In this document: in pieces, positions 16,500-24,948 of the stretch | Layout of the letters: each line of letters starts with the position of its first letter | Numbering within the stretch: the first letter of the stretch is position 1 | NCBI RefSeq assembly: GCF_000024105.1 | Contig: NC_013171.1 | Location: forward strand, 434,001 to 498,000 | Source: Anaerococcus prevotii DSM 20548 | GTDB taxonomy: Bacteria; Bacillota; Clostridia; Tissierellales; Peptoniphilaceae | Direction: 5' to 3' | DNA: 64,000 nt | Position numbers and translations under genes: made by a program | Notes under the pieces: generated by a model | The model's database searches: none | Told to the model about the DNA's origin: nothing | The model's input: only the letters and a program-made list of their open reading frames with translations

Positions 16500-19400
16500 A
16501 TGAATAAAAAAGATTTCACTAAAATGGCACTGATTATGGCTCTTTCAACAAGTTTATTTTCATTAAGCCCTGTAAAGGCCCATGCTGAAGGAGAAAATCT
16601 AGACAGTGGAAGTAAGGATGTAAGGCAAGAAAATAAAAGCGAAGAAGAAGAGCTTAGGGAAATTTTACAAGAAGCTAAAGAGGAACTTGATAATAGCGAA
16701 ACTAGCTTAAATGATAGCGGAAATGAAAAGGCTCTTAACGATAAGGCTATAGGAGAGAAAGAATCTGATCTTAAAAATAAAGATGATCAAAAGAAGTCCC
16801 TCGAAGAAGATTTGGACAACTCTTTAGTCCAAAAGATTAAAGGCGAAGAAGACAAAATAGAAAAAGATAAGGCTGAACTTCAAAAAACAGAAGTAGAAAA
16901 TAAGGAAATCAACGAAGAGCTTATCCATACAAATAATGAATCTCAAGCTTATAAAAATCAAAAAGAAGAAGATCTTGGAAAATTAGAAGAATATAAGAAG
17001 GGCTTTAGGGAAGAAGACCTAGAAGATGATAGAGAAGAAGCAAGAAAATCTGTAGAGACAGAAAAATCTGCTAAGGAAAAATTAGAAAAAACTAAGGAAG
17101 AACTCAAAACTACTGATAAAAATATCAAAGAAATTAATGATAAGAAAAAGCTAGCTCAAGAAAAGCTCCTCCAAAAAGAAGAAGAGATTGAAGGCTTGAA
17201 TAAACAAATAGGAGAAAAAGAGAAATCCTTAGCAGAAAAGAAAAAAGCCCTAGAAGAGAAAGAAATTACAAGCGAAGAATATGGAAAGCTATCTCAAGAG
17301 ATAGAGGATCTAAAAAAAGATGCTAGTAAAAAGCAAGATGAAATTAATAATTTAAGTAAGGAAATAGACCAAGTCCAAGAGCAAATATCTGATGCGGAAG
17401 AAAAAATTAGAAGAATAAACGAGGCTAATGGTAAAGATGAAATCATCAAGGACCTTGAAGATCAAAAGAATCAAAAACTAAAAGAGAAAACCAGTCTTGA
17501 GGAAGAAAATAAAAATCTTGATAAGGAAATTGAAGAATTATCTAATAAGGAAAAAAAATTCGATCAAAAGAAGGCGACAGATGAGCTAGAAAAGCAAAAT
17601 TTAGAGCAAAATCTAACAGAAAAAGAAAAAGCTTTCAATACTAACAAGACTATGGCTGACAAAACTTCTAAGGAATTAGAGGAAAAGAAAACTGAGTTAA
17701 GTAAGGTCAAAGATAAGTTATCTAGCCCTCTTAGCGAAGAGGAAAAGGCAGAGGCTATAAAACAGTGGGAGAAGGGGTCCGTAGGATTTTTCGAGGCTAA
17801 TGGATCTTACGATGCTCTTGATGTTTTTAAAAAAGAAGTTCCTTATGATAATTTCTATGATACTGGAGCAAACTCTGCTGCCTATATAGAGGCTAATAAG
17901 ATCTATACTAAAGATGATTCAAGAGACCTTGACAGGATGAAAGCTTCAATTGATGCCATAGAAAAATTAAATAAAATAAGGCAGGAAAAGGGCGGCATCG
18001 ATGGAAGAAAGCTTTCTATAGTAGGGATTTCAGATTTTGAAATGGCAGTGGCCCAAGCTAATGCTAACTATTCTCAAAACAGAAGTCATGCCAAACAATA
18101 CAATCCTCCATTTGAGAATCTCTATTGGTCCACAAACCCATCTGTTGATGATGCACTTGAAGGCTGGTATAGCGAAGATGTCTTATTTAAGGAATTAAGA
18201 AAACGAGGCTATAAGTCAAAAAGCGAAATGACTCAAGCCTTAAATAGTGATGAAGGCTTGAGAGAAGAATTAGAGAAAGCCGGATTTGAAAATTTACAAG
18301 TTGGTCATTATACTAATATTGTAGATCATCTGATGTGGCCAGAGAAATGGTCTATGAGAGATTCCAAAGCCGCAGGCTATGCCATAAGGCCTTCAAATCT
18401 GTATAAACCTATGTATGAAGCTGAAGTTCATTCTCTAGTCTTAAACCATAGAGAGGGTCAAGAAGATAGGTCTTTGGTATATTCGGTTGAAGAATATAAG
18501 GAAAAGTTCAACAAATATTATGAGGACTTAAAGGCTAGGATGGAAGGAAAGAGAGTCATTACTGAAGAAGACGAAAAATCCCTCCAAATCCTAGAAAATG
18601 AAGTTAAAAGTCTAGAAGAAAAAGTAAAAAGCCTTAATGATAAATTGGCAACATCAATTAAAGAAGTTGAAGATGCGGAATTAGCCTTAAAGAATAAGTC
18701 TAGTGAGATACAAGGCTTGGATCAAAGTATCGAAGAATTAAAGAAAGATCTAGGAGCAAAGGAAGCTATAAAGGAAGACAATAGTAAGTCTATCGAGACT
18801 TTAGATCAAGGAATAAAGGAATTAGAAGTAAAGATAGAAGATTATAAAAAATCTGATAATAAAGATCAAGTTCCTTCTAGTGAATTAGAAAAAGCTATCA
18901 AGGAAAAGAAAAACATCTTGGAAGAAAAAGAAACAAGTCTTGCTAGCCTTAAGGAAGATCAAAAAAATATTAATCAAAAAATCCAAGATGACAATAATAA
19001 GCTAAGTTCACTTGATAAGGAAAGATTAGACCTAGAAAATTCTATAAAAGGACTAGAAGCTGAGCTTTCTGATGGAAAAGTAAAGCTAGAAGAATCAAAG
19101 AAAGACCTAGGTAAAATAAATGAGTCTTTAAAAGATTTAGATAGGGAAAGCGAAAGTCTAGCAGATCGTAAAAATCAACTAGAAACTGTCCTAGAAGAAA
19201 GTCAAGATGATTTGGATAAGAAAACTAGAGATAGGGAAGCTAAGGAAGAGAAATTAAAAAATACTCTTGAGAAAATTGAGCTTATTAACTCCTTGGAAGA
19301 AGCTATTAAAAAAGCTGATGATAAGATAAAAGCCCTAGAAGAAAGAAAAATAGAAGTATCTAACAAAAAAACACAAAATGAAGCAAAAATTAAATCTTTG

Positions 19401-20444
19401 GAAGAAAAGATAGAAGAAGGTAAGAAAGATCTAGAGGCTCTAAGAGAAATCAACCTCGATGATTACGACAGCTTGAAGGGAGAAGAGGACCTAAGAGAGA
19501 CTTATGAAAGAATAGAAGAAATCAAGCAAGAGAAAAAGATCCTAGAGAAAACTCTGGCAGAGCTTAAGGATAAGGGCGAAGAATTATCAGAAAAGTACGA
19601 TAAAGATAGAAAAGTCTACGCAGAAAAACTAGCTATTTACAAGAAAGCTAAGGAAAATTTAGAAACTTATAAGAAAAAGCACAGACCACTTCCTATAATT
19701 CCTCAACTTCCAAATAATTCAAATACTGGCAAATATGGTAAAGATGAGGAATTTACCTACGATATAGAAGCCATAAAAGAAATCTTAGAAGAAATAAAAA
19801 GAGACTTCGCATTTAATGAATTTGAGAATGGAGATAAGGATCAAAATGATAAAGAAATCAAAGGCGAAAAAGAACTAAGCTTTATGGAAAGAATCCTTAG
19901 AGATATCTATTATTACAATATCGACAGCATAGATCGCATTTCTCTAGAAAATCTTAATAGCAAGGAAGATTTCGTAGAAGCACTTCTTACAAATATAGAC
20001 GATAAATCAAAACTTAGCCTTAAGATTGCAGATAGTGATTTGGATGTAGATCAGAAGTTAAGAAATGAGAAAAAGACTCTTATCAAGGATATAGAAGTTC
20101 TTATATGGGAAAATGAAGCTGAGGATAAGAATAGAGCTGATTTTGTAATTGGAGATAAGTACTTTATCTTAGAAGGAAGCCATATAAATAATGAGGAATT
20201 CTTTGAAAGACTAGATACATTGATAGATAGTATCAAAAGAGAATTAAATTACCAAGCAGAAGATTTAGATGAAAGCCTAATCAAAAAGCGTGATGAAGCG
20301 AACATTACTCTAAGGGCTAGCGAAAGCATTATTAATAACTTCCCTAATCTTAGAAAGGCTATGGGAGAAAAGCTATCCAGCCTAATCTTAAGGTCTAGGT
20401 TCCTAATTAAAAAAGCTGATTTTATCCTAAAAAATAAAAATTAA
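16500..20444 (+). CDS. large secreted coiled-coil protein with embedded CAP-like domain
   Basis: A 1314-residue secreted protein. Residues 1-29 form a signal peptide, probably cut after AHA. A first Glu/Lys-rich coiled coil covers ~50-415. A compact domain at ~420-690 has CAP/SCP features: SQNRSHAKQY, PFENLYWSTNPSVDDALEGW, GHYTNIVDHLMWPEKWS and AAGYAI. A second coiled coil spans ~700-1065, then a short Pro-rich hinge (PLPIIPQLP) and a helical C-terminal domain of ~220 residues. No LPXTG, SH3 or S-layer anchor is visible, so attachment is unexplained. The layout recalls SEC10/PgrA-type surface exclusion or adhesin proteins, but that link is only architectural. AGGAGAGG lies 6 bases before ATG. 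It is a single gene with its own promoter and terminator. The Glu/Lys-rich codons differ from neighbours only through composition. Confidence 0.85.
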   Translation: MNKKDFTKMALIMALSTSLFSLSPVKAHAEGENLDSGSKDVRQENKSEEEELREILQEAKEELDNSETSLNDSGNEKALNDKAIGEKESDLKNKDDQKKSLEEDLDNSLVQKIKGEEDKIEKDKAELQKTEVENKEINEELIHTNNESQAYKNQKEEDLGKLEEYKKGFREEDLEDDREEARKSVETEKSAKEKLEKTKEELKTTDKNIKEINDKKKLAQEKLLQKEEEIEGLNKQIGEKEKSLAEKKKALEEKEITSEEYGKLSQEIEDLKKDASKKQDEINNLSKEIDQVQEQISDAEEKIRRINEANGKDEIIKDLEDQKNQKLKEKTSLEEENKNLDKEIEELSNKEKKFDQKKATDELEKQNLEQNLTEKEKAFNTNKTMADKTSKELEEKKTELSKVKDKLSSPLSEEEKAEAIKQWEKGSVGFFEANGSYDALDVFKKEVPYDNFYDTGANSAAYIEANKIYTKDDSRDLDRMKASIDAIEKLNKIRQEKGGIDGRKLSIVGISDFEMAVAQANANYSQNRSHAKQYNPPFENLYWSTNPSVDDALEGWYSEDVLFKELRKRGYKSKSEMTQALNSDEGLREELEKAGFENLQVGHYTNIVDHLMWPEKWSMRDSKAAGYAIRPSNLYKPMYEAEVHSLVLNHREGQEDRSLVYSVEEYKEKFNKYYEDLKARMEGKRVITEEDEKSLQILENEVKSLEEKVKSLNDKLATSIKEVEDAELALKNKSSEIQGLDQSIEELKKDLGAKEAIKEDNSKSIETLDQGIKELEVKIEDYKKSDNKDQVPSSELEKAIKEKKNILEEKETSLASLKEDQKNINQKIQDDNNKLSSLDKERLDLENSIKGLEAELSDGKVKLEESKKDLGKINESLKDLDRESESLADRKNQLETVLEESQDDLDKKTRDREAKEEKLKNTLEKIELINSLEEAIKKADDKIKALEERKIEVSNKKTQNEAKIKSLEEKIEEGKKDLEALREINLDDYDSLKGEEDLRETYERIEEIKQEKKILEKTLAELKDKGEELSEKYDKDRKVYAEKLAIYKKAKENLETYKKKHRPLPIIPQLPNNSNTGKYGKDEEFTYDIEAIKEILEEIKRDFAFNEFENGDKDQNDKEIKGEKELSFMERILRDIYYYNIDSIDRISLENLNSKEDFVEALLTNIDDKSKLSLKIADSDLDVDQKLRNEKKTLIKDIEVLIWENEAEDKNRADFVIGDKYFILEGSHINNEEFFERLDTLIDSIKRELNYQAEDLDESLIKKRDEANITLRASESIINNFPNLRKAMGEKLSSLILRSRFLIKKADFILKNKN

Positions 20445-20466
20445 AATATTATAATATTTTAAAAAA

Positions 20467-20492
20467 TAAATCCACCTTTCGGGGTGGATTAT
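20467..20492. terminator. bidirectional terminator
   Basis: AATCCACC and GGTGGATT flank a TTCG-type loop between convergent genes; A and T runs lie on both sides. Confidence 0.88.
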
Positions 20493-20494
20493 TT

Positions 20495-20722
20495 TTATTT
20501 ATTCAATTCTTCAAGTAGGTAGTCGCAATCCATTCCGTGTACCATGCAAGCTTCTTCGAGGCTTTCATAGAGGGAAGATGGACATGCGATACAACCCATG
20601 CCTGCCATCAAAAGTGTGTTGATAGCTTCAGGTTTTATTTGAATTATCTCGCCTATAATCATATCACGAGTGATTTTCTTATCGCTAGTTTTATCAGTTG
20701 TTTTATTTTCTTCTAAAGCCAT
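20495..20722 (-). CDS. DUF1858 domain-containing protein
   Basis: A 75-residue protein with the DUF1858/hybrid-cluster-associated redox disulfide pattern: a TRDMIIGEIIQ start, then GMGCIACPSSLYESLEEAC with a CxxC pair, followed by HGMDCDYLLEELNK. Family members are small putative redox proteins often linked to anaerobic metabolism; no reaction is established. AAGGAGG lies upstream of ATG. It stands alone, convergent with the surface protein gene. Confidence 0.85.
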   Translation of the reverse strand: MALEENKTTDKTSDKKITRDMIIGEIIQIKPEAINTLLMAGMGCIACPSSLYESLEEACMVHGMDCDYLLEELNK

Positions 20723-20823
20723 ATAGACCTCCTTCTTGCTAGTATTATTTTACTACAAAAACAAAACGATTCAAAGTATTTTACTAGGGATTGATTTATT
20801 ATATAATATATATAGGAGGAAAT

Positions 20824-21168
20824 ATGGACGAAAAGAAAAAATTATTAGAAGATATAAGCGAAGATAGGAAGAAGCTTTTTAGGATAAATGAAGAGATAGA
20901 AGGACTAGATAAGGCAGTTTCCTTTTGGAAAATTTTCCTTATTCCCTTGCTGATTTCCTTTATTATCCTTTTACCCGCAAGACAAATGGGTCTTAGTGAT
21001 GGGCGAGAAATAGGGATTTTCATCATAACTTTTGCCTTAGCCTTGATTCTTCTTACGAGAAGATCTAGGAAGATAATAAGTCAAGAGAAGGAAATATTGA
21101 TTGAAAAAAGAAAAGAAATCCAACATGAGATCTTCGAAAAGACTAAGAGATTAAGAGAGGATGAGTAA
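20824..21168 (+). CDS. small two-helix membrane protein of unknown function
   Basis: A 114-residue protein from the ATG at 20824, chosen because AGGAGG lies 4 bases upstream; earlier in-frame codons fall in the promoter region. An N-terminal charged helix, possibly coiled coil (~1-35), is followed by two transmembrane helices (~40-58 and ~65-82) and a charged helical tail. I do not recognise a family. The form suggests a cytoplasmic-facing coiled-coil membrane protein. It lies upstream of htpG but has a separate promoter, and no shared function is evident. Confidence 0.6.
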   Translation: MDEKKKLLEDISEDRKKLFRINEEIEGLDKAVSFWKIFLIPLLISFIILLPARQMGLSDGREIGIFIITFALALILLTRRSRKIISQEKEILIEKRKEIQHEIFEKTKRLREDE

Positions 21169-21234
21169 GAGTAAAACTAAAAAATTTCTCTAAGGCTATT
21201 TTGCTATATTAGTGATATCGGCTAGGCTTTTGGA

Positions 21235-21262
21235 TTGAAAAATCGCAAGAGCTTAGTATAGT
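21235..21262 (+). promoter_or_regulatory. sigma-A promoter of htpG
   Basis: TTGAAA (21235-21240), 16-base spacer, TATAGT (21257-21262). The predicted start falls inside the CIRCE element. Confidence 0.75.
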
Positions 21263-21263
21263 A

Positions 21264-21290
21264 TTAGCAGTCAGATACAAAGAGTGCTAA
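21264..21290 (+). promoter_or_regulatory. CIRCE operator (HrcA site) in front of htpG
   Basis: TTAGCAGTC, nine bases, GAGTGCTAA: one mismatch from the CIRCE consensus TTAGCACTC-N9-GAGTGCTAA. The right arm runs into the AAGGAGGAG ribosome-binding site, so bound HrcA could block initiation and the arm could also affect translation. Confidence 0.92.
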
Positions 21291-21299
21291 GGAGGAGAA

Positions 21300-23153
21300 A
21301 TGAAAAAAGAATTTAAAGCTGAAGCCAAAAAAGTAATGGATCTTATGATCAACTCCATCTATACAAACAAGGAAATCTTCCTAAGAGAGTTGATATCCAA
21401 TGCTTCAGACGCACTAGATAAATTATATTACAAGGATTTAAAAAGCGATAATTCTACCGACAAGAGTGATTATTATATAGAACTAATTCCAAACAAGGAC
21501 GAAAGAAGCCTAACTATAAGAGATACGGGAATTGGTATGAATGAGACTGATCTTACAGAAAATCTCGGAACAATTGCCAAATCTGGTACAGAAGCCTTCA
21601 GAAAATCAGTTGAGGATTCTGATATCAAGGACCTCATAGGCCAATTCGGTGTAGGATTTTACTCTGCCTTTATGGTAGCAGATAAGATCGAAGTTCTTAC
21701 CAAAAAGTTCGGTGAGGATGAGGCTTATTTGTGGGAGTCAGTGAATGCAGAATCTTACGAGATTAGTAAGGCTAATAAGGAAGGTCACGGAACTGATATC
21801 AAGCTTTTCTTTAAGGAAAATACAGAAGATGACAACTATGATGACTTCCTAGATCAATACAAGATCAAAGCCTTAGTAGAGAAATATTCTAACTATATCA
21901 GATACCCAATCAAGATGCTTGTAACAAAGACAAGACAAAGCGAGGACTCTACGGAAGATGATCCAAAATATGAAGATTACAAAGACTATGATATCCTAAA
22001 TTCCAACGAGCCAATTTGGAAAAAGAAAAAGAGCGACCTTAAGGATGAGGATTATATCAACTTCTACAGGGAAAGCCACTATGGTTTTGATGAGCCACTT
22101 TCCTGGGTTCACTTCGCAGTTGAAGGTCTGGTAAGCTTTAGGGCTCTCTTATATATACCAAAGAAGGCTCCATTTGACTTTTACTCCAAAGATTACAAGA
22201 AGGGACTTGAGCTATATTCCCACGGAGTTAAAATTATGGACAGGTCAGAAGACCTCCTAGATGATAGCTTCTCTTTTGTAAAGGGTGTGGTAGACAGTGA
22301 CGATATTAGCCTAAATATCTCAAGAGAGACCCTCCAACAAGACAGACAAGTTAGACTTATTGCTAAGCAAATCAACAAGAAGATCAAACAAGCCCTAGAA
22401 GATTTGATGAAAAATGACAGGGAAAAATACGAGACCTTCTTTAAGGAATTTGGCAATAGCCTAAAGGTAGCAATTTATGAATCATTTGGAGCAAACAAAG
22501 CTGATCTTGAAGATCTCTTGCTCTTTAATTCAAGAAAAGAAGATAAGCTAATAAGCCTTGCCGAATACAAGGAAAATATGAAATCAACTGATGAGAATAT
22601 CCTCTATGCAGTGGGAGATAGTCTAGAAAAAATCAAGAATTCTCCAGCCCTAGCTCTAGTAGATCAAGATAGGGATGTCCTTCTCTTAGATGAAAAGCTA
22701 GATGAATTCCTAATCAAGATGCTAAAAGACTACAAGGACCTTCCTTTCAAATCAATCAACCAAGAAGAAGAAAAAGAAAGTGAAGAAAAGGACGAAGCCC
22801 TTACGAAACTAGTAGATTTTGTTAAAGAAAATACCCCAGAAGATGTTGTCGATGTAAGATTTACCGACAAACTTGCTGACCTACCATCAATGATTAAGCA
22901 AAGGGGAGAAGTCTCAATCGAGATGGAAAAGACCTTGAAGGACCAACCACAAGCTATGGGCATCAAGGCAGATAAGGTCCTTGAGATAAACAAGTCCACC
23001 AAGGCCTTCGACATCCTAAAGGAAAATATGGACAAGGATGAGGATAAGGCAAAGATGATTGTAAATCTCTTATTAGATCAAGCTAGACTAATGGAAGGCC
23101 TAGAAATCGACGACCCAGTAGCCTATACCAAAAATATATGGAAATTAATTTAG
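21300..23153 (+). CDS. htpG: molecular chaperone HtpG (Hsp90)
   Basis: A 617-residue Hsp90 chaperone, an ATP-dependent cytoplasmic homodimer that remodels client proteins. The GHKL ATPase domain (1-~215) shows NASDALDKL, DTGIGM and GQFGVGFYSAFMVAD. The middle domain has the NISRETLQQ catalytic-loop motif, and the C-terminal dimerisation domain follows; the eukaryotic MEEVD tail is absent, as expected. The ribosome-binding site AAGGAGG abuts a CIRCE element, indicating HrcA control. The next gene starts 8 bases after the stop, so the M18 peptidase is probably in the same heat-inducible transcript. Confidence 0.96.
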   Translation: MKKEFKAEAKKVMDLMINSIYTNKEIFLRELISNASDALDKLYYKDLKSDNSTDKSDYYIELIPNKDERSLTIRDTGIGMNETDLTENLGTIAKSGTEAFRKSVEDSDIKDLIGQFGVGFYSAFMVADKIEVLTKKFGEDEAYLWESVNAESYEISKANKEGHGTDIKLFFKENTEDDNYDDFLDQYKIKALVEKYSNYIRYPIKMLVTKTRQSEDSTEDDPKYEDYKDYDILNSNEPIWKKKKSDLKDEDYINFYRESHYGFDEPLSWVHFAVEGLVSFRALLYIPKKAPFDFYSKDYKKGLELYSHGVKIMDRSEDLLDDSFSFVKGVVDSDDISLNISRETLQQDRQVRLIAKQINKKIKQALEDLMKNDREKYETFFKEFGNSLKVAIYESFGANKADLEDLLLFNSRKEDKLISLAEYKENMKSTDENILYAVGDSLEKIKNSPALALVDQDRDVLLLDEKLDEFLIKMLKDYKDLPFKSINQEEEKESEEKDEALTKLVDFVKENTPEDVVDVRFTDKLADLPSMIKQRGEVSIEMEKTLKDQPQAMGIKADKVLEINKSTKAFDILKENMDKDEDKAKMIVNLLLDQARLMEGLEIDDPVAYTKNIWKLI

Positions 23154-23161
23154 GAGAAATA

Positions 23162-24544
23162 ATGGAATACAAAAGAAAAAATGTTTGGCTAAACATAGAC
23201 CAAGCCAAAAAAGACGAGCTAGAAAGCCTATCTACCGACTACATGGACTTTATGAATAAGTCCAAGACAGAAAGGCTCGCAGTAAAAGAAATCGTAAGAA
23301 GGGCAGAAGAAGCTGGCTTTAGAAATATAGATGAAGCCCTAGACGAAGGAAAGCTTGAAGCAGGGGATAAGGTCTATGCTATAAATAGGCAAAAGGCCGT
23401 AGCTCTTTTCGTAATCGGAAGCGAGGACTTCGAGGCTGGGATGAATATTGTAGGAAGCCACCTAGATAGCCCAAGACTTGACCTAAAGCCTATTCCTCTT
23501 TACGAATCAAAAAACATTGCTTATCTTAAGACCCACTATTATGGCGGAATCAAGAAATACCACTGGATTAATATTCCCTTAGCCCTCCATGGTGTAGTAT
23601 ACAATAAGGATGGCGAGAAAATCGAAGTATCTATTGGAGAAGCCACAGATGAGCCAGTATTTTTCATCTCAGAGCTTCTAGTTCACCTTTCCAAGGACCT
23701 CAACCAAAAAAAGGCTGCTGAAGTAATAGAGGGCGAACAATTAAATATCATGGTTGGATCAATCCCATTAGAAGATGAGAAAGACAATCCAGTCAAGAAA
23801 AACATCCTACAAATTCTAAATGATAAATACAAGATAGAAGAAGAGGACTTCCTCACAGCAGAATTTGAAGTAGTTCCTGCAGATAAGGCAAGACTAGTTG
23901 GTTTAGATTCATCAATGATTATGGCCTATGGTCATGATGATAAGGTATGTGCCTACACTTCCCTTCGTGCCATTTTGGAAAGTGAAAATCCTAGAAAGAC
24001 CCTAGTAGGACTATTCGTCGACAAGGAAGAGATAGGATCAGTAGGAGCTACAGGAATGAGCTCACAATTTTTCGAAAACACTGTAGTAGAACTTATGAAC
24101 CTTGCTGGAGGAGTAAACCTAGTAAGCTTTAAAAGAGCAATGAAAAACTCCAAAGTCCTCTCAGCAGACGTAACACTCGCAGAAGATCCAAACTTCCTCG
24201 AAGCTACAGAAGAAAATAACACTGCCAAGCTCGGTCATGGAGTTTGTCTAACCAAATATACAGGAGCTAGGGGCAAGGGCGGATCAAATGATGCCGATGC
24301 AGAGTTCCTCCAAGAAGTAAGACTTGCCTTCGATAAGGGAGAAGCAATCTGGCAAACAGGAGAGCTAGGAAGAATCGATCAAGGTGGTGGAGGAACCATA
24401 GCCTACATCCTCGCAGAATACGGAATGCAGGTAGTTGACTGTGGAACTCCAGTAATCTCCATGCACGCTCCTCTAGAGCTTGTAAGCAAAGCCGATGTTT
24501 ACGAGACTTACAGGGCCTACAAATCTTTCTACGAAAATATTTGA
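23162..24544 (+). CDS. M18 family aminopeptidase
   Basis: A 460-residue M18 peptidase. The start at 23162 is preferred over an in-frame upstream ATG (23138), which lies inside htpG, because GGAG lies 6 bases before it. M18 features: VGSHLDSPRLDLKP, THYYGG, MAYGHDDKVCAYTSL, FVDKEEIGSVGATG, then the C-terminal HAPLELVSKADVYETY block containing the last metal ligand. It is the longer, aminopeptidase-1-like branch, distinct from the 424-residue M18 protein at 2440. It follows htpG by 8 bases and is presumably co-transcribed from the CIRCE promoter. Its stop codon lies within the -35 box of the first veg promoter. Confidence 0.93.
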   Translation: MEYKRKNVWLNIDQAKKDELESLSTDYMDFMNKSKTERLAVKEIVRRAEEAGFRNIDEALDEGKLEAGDKVYAINRQKAVALFVIGSEDFEAGMNIVGSHLDSPRLDLKPIPLYESKNIAYLKTHYYGGIKKYHWINIPLALHGVVYNKDGEKIEVSIGEATDEPVFFISELLVHLSKDLNQKKAAEVIEGEQLNIMVGSIPLEDEKDNPVKKNILQILNDKYKIEEEDFLTAEFEVVPADKARLVGLDSSMIMAYGHDDKVCAYTSLRAILESENPRKTLVGLFVDKEEIGSVGATGMSSQFFENTVVELMNLAGGVNLVSFKRAMKNSKVLSADVTLAEDPNFLEATEENNTAKLGHGVCLTKYTGARGKGGSNDADAEFLQEVRLAFDKGEAIWQTGELGRIDQGGGGTIAYILAEYGMQVVDCGTPVISMHAPLELVSKADVYETYRAYKSFYENI

Positions 24545-24568
24545 CAAGGTCACTAAAGAGCGTATAAT
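24541..24568 (+). promoter_or_regulatory. veg promoter P1
   Basis: TTGACA (24541-24546, overlapping the upstream stop codon), 16-base spacer, TATAAT (24563-24568). Confidence 0.8.
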
Positions 24569-24575
24569 TATAAAT

Positions 24576-24604
24576 TTGACATTACTTATGATTCATAGTA
24601 TAAT
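24576..24604 (+). promoter_or_regulatory. veg promoter P2 (perfect consensus)
   Basis: TTGACA (24576-24581), 17-base spacer, TATAAT (24599-24604). Start predicted near 24611, about 24 bases before the ATG. Confidence 0.9.
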
Positions 24605-24634
24605 AGTAACCATAACGAATGAGAGGATGATTAA

Positions 24635-24871
24635 ATGGCACATAAATCAGTTCAAGATATTAGAGATGAAGTAAGAAGTAATGTGGGTAAGGAAGTTATT
24701 CTCAAAGCAGATATGGGAAGAAAAAGAATCAAGACTAAGACTGGTGTCATAGTTAATGCCTTCCCAAGCGTATTTACAGTCAAGGTTAACAATGATTTCG
24801 ATGTAGAAAGAACAGTGTCCTACACTTATTCGGATATATTGACATCAACTGTTAAACTTGTAGCTAATTAA
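24635..24871 (+). CDS. veg: Veg family protein
   Basis: A 78-residue protein matching the Veg family along its length: VQDIRDEVRSNVGKEVILKAD, the Arg/Lys stretch GRKRIKTKTG, and VFTVKVN...VSYTYSDILT. In Bacillus subtilis Veg is a small, very highly expressed protein that stimulates biofilm genes; its molecular activity is unclear. Here it has two tandem consensus promoters and its own terminator, in keeping with very strong expression. GAGAGGA lies 8 bases before ATG. Confidence 0.95.
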   Translation: MAHKSVQDIRDEVRSNVGKEVILKADMGRKRIKTKTGVIVNAFPSVFTVKVNNDFDVERTVSYTYSDILTSTVKLVAN

Positions 24872-24876
24872 AGATT

Positions 24877-24912
24877 AGACCTTGTTGCAAGATTGCACAG
24901 GGTCTTATTTTT
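24877..24912 (+). terminator. terminator after veg
   Basis: AGACCTTGT pairs with ACAGGGTCT over nine positions (one G-U), followed by a T-rich run. Confidence 0.88.
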
Positions 24913-24948
24913 ATGATTATAATTAACAAGATAAAATAAGGAGAAAAA

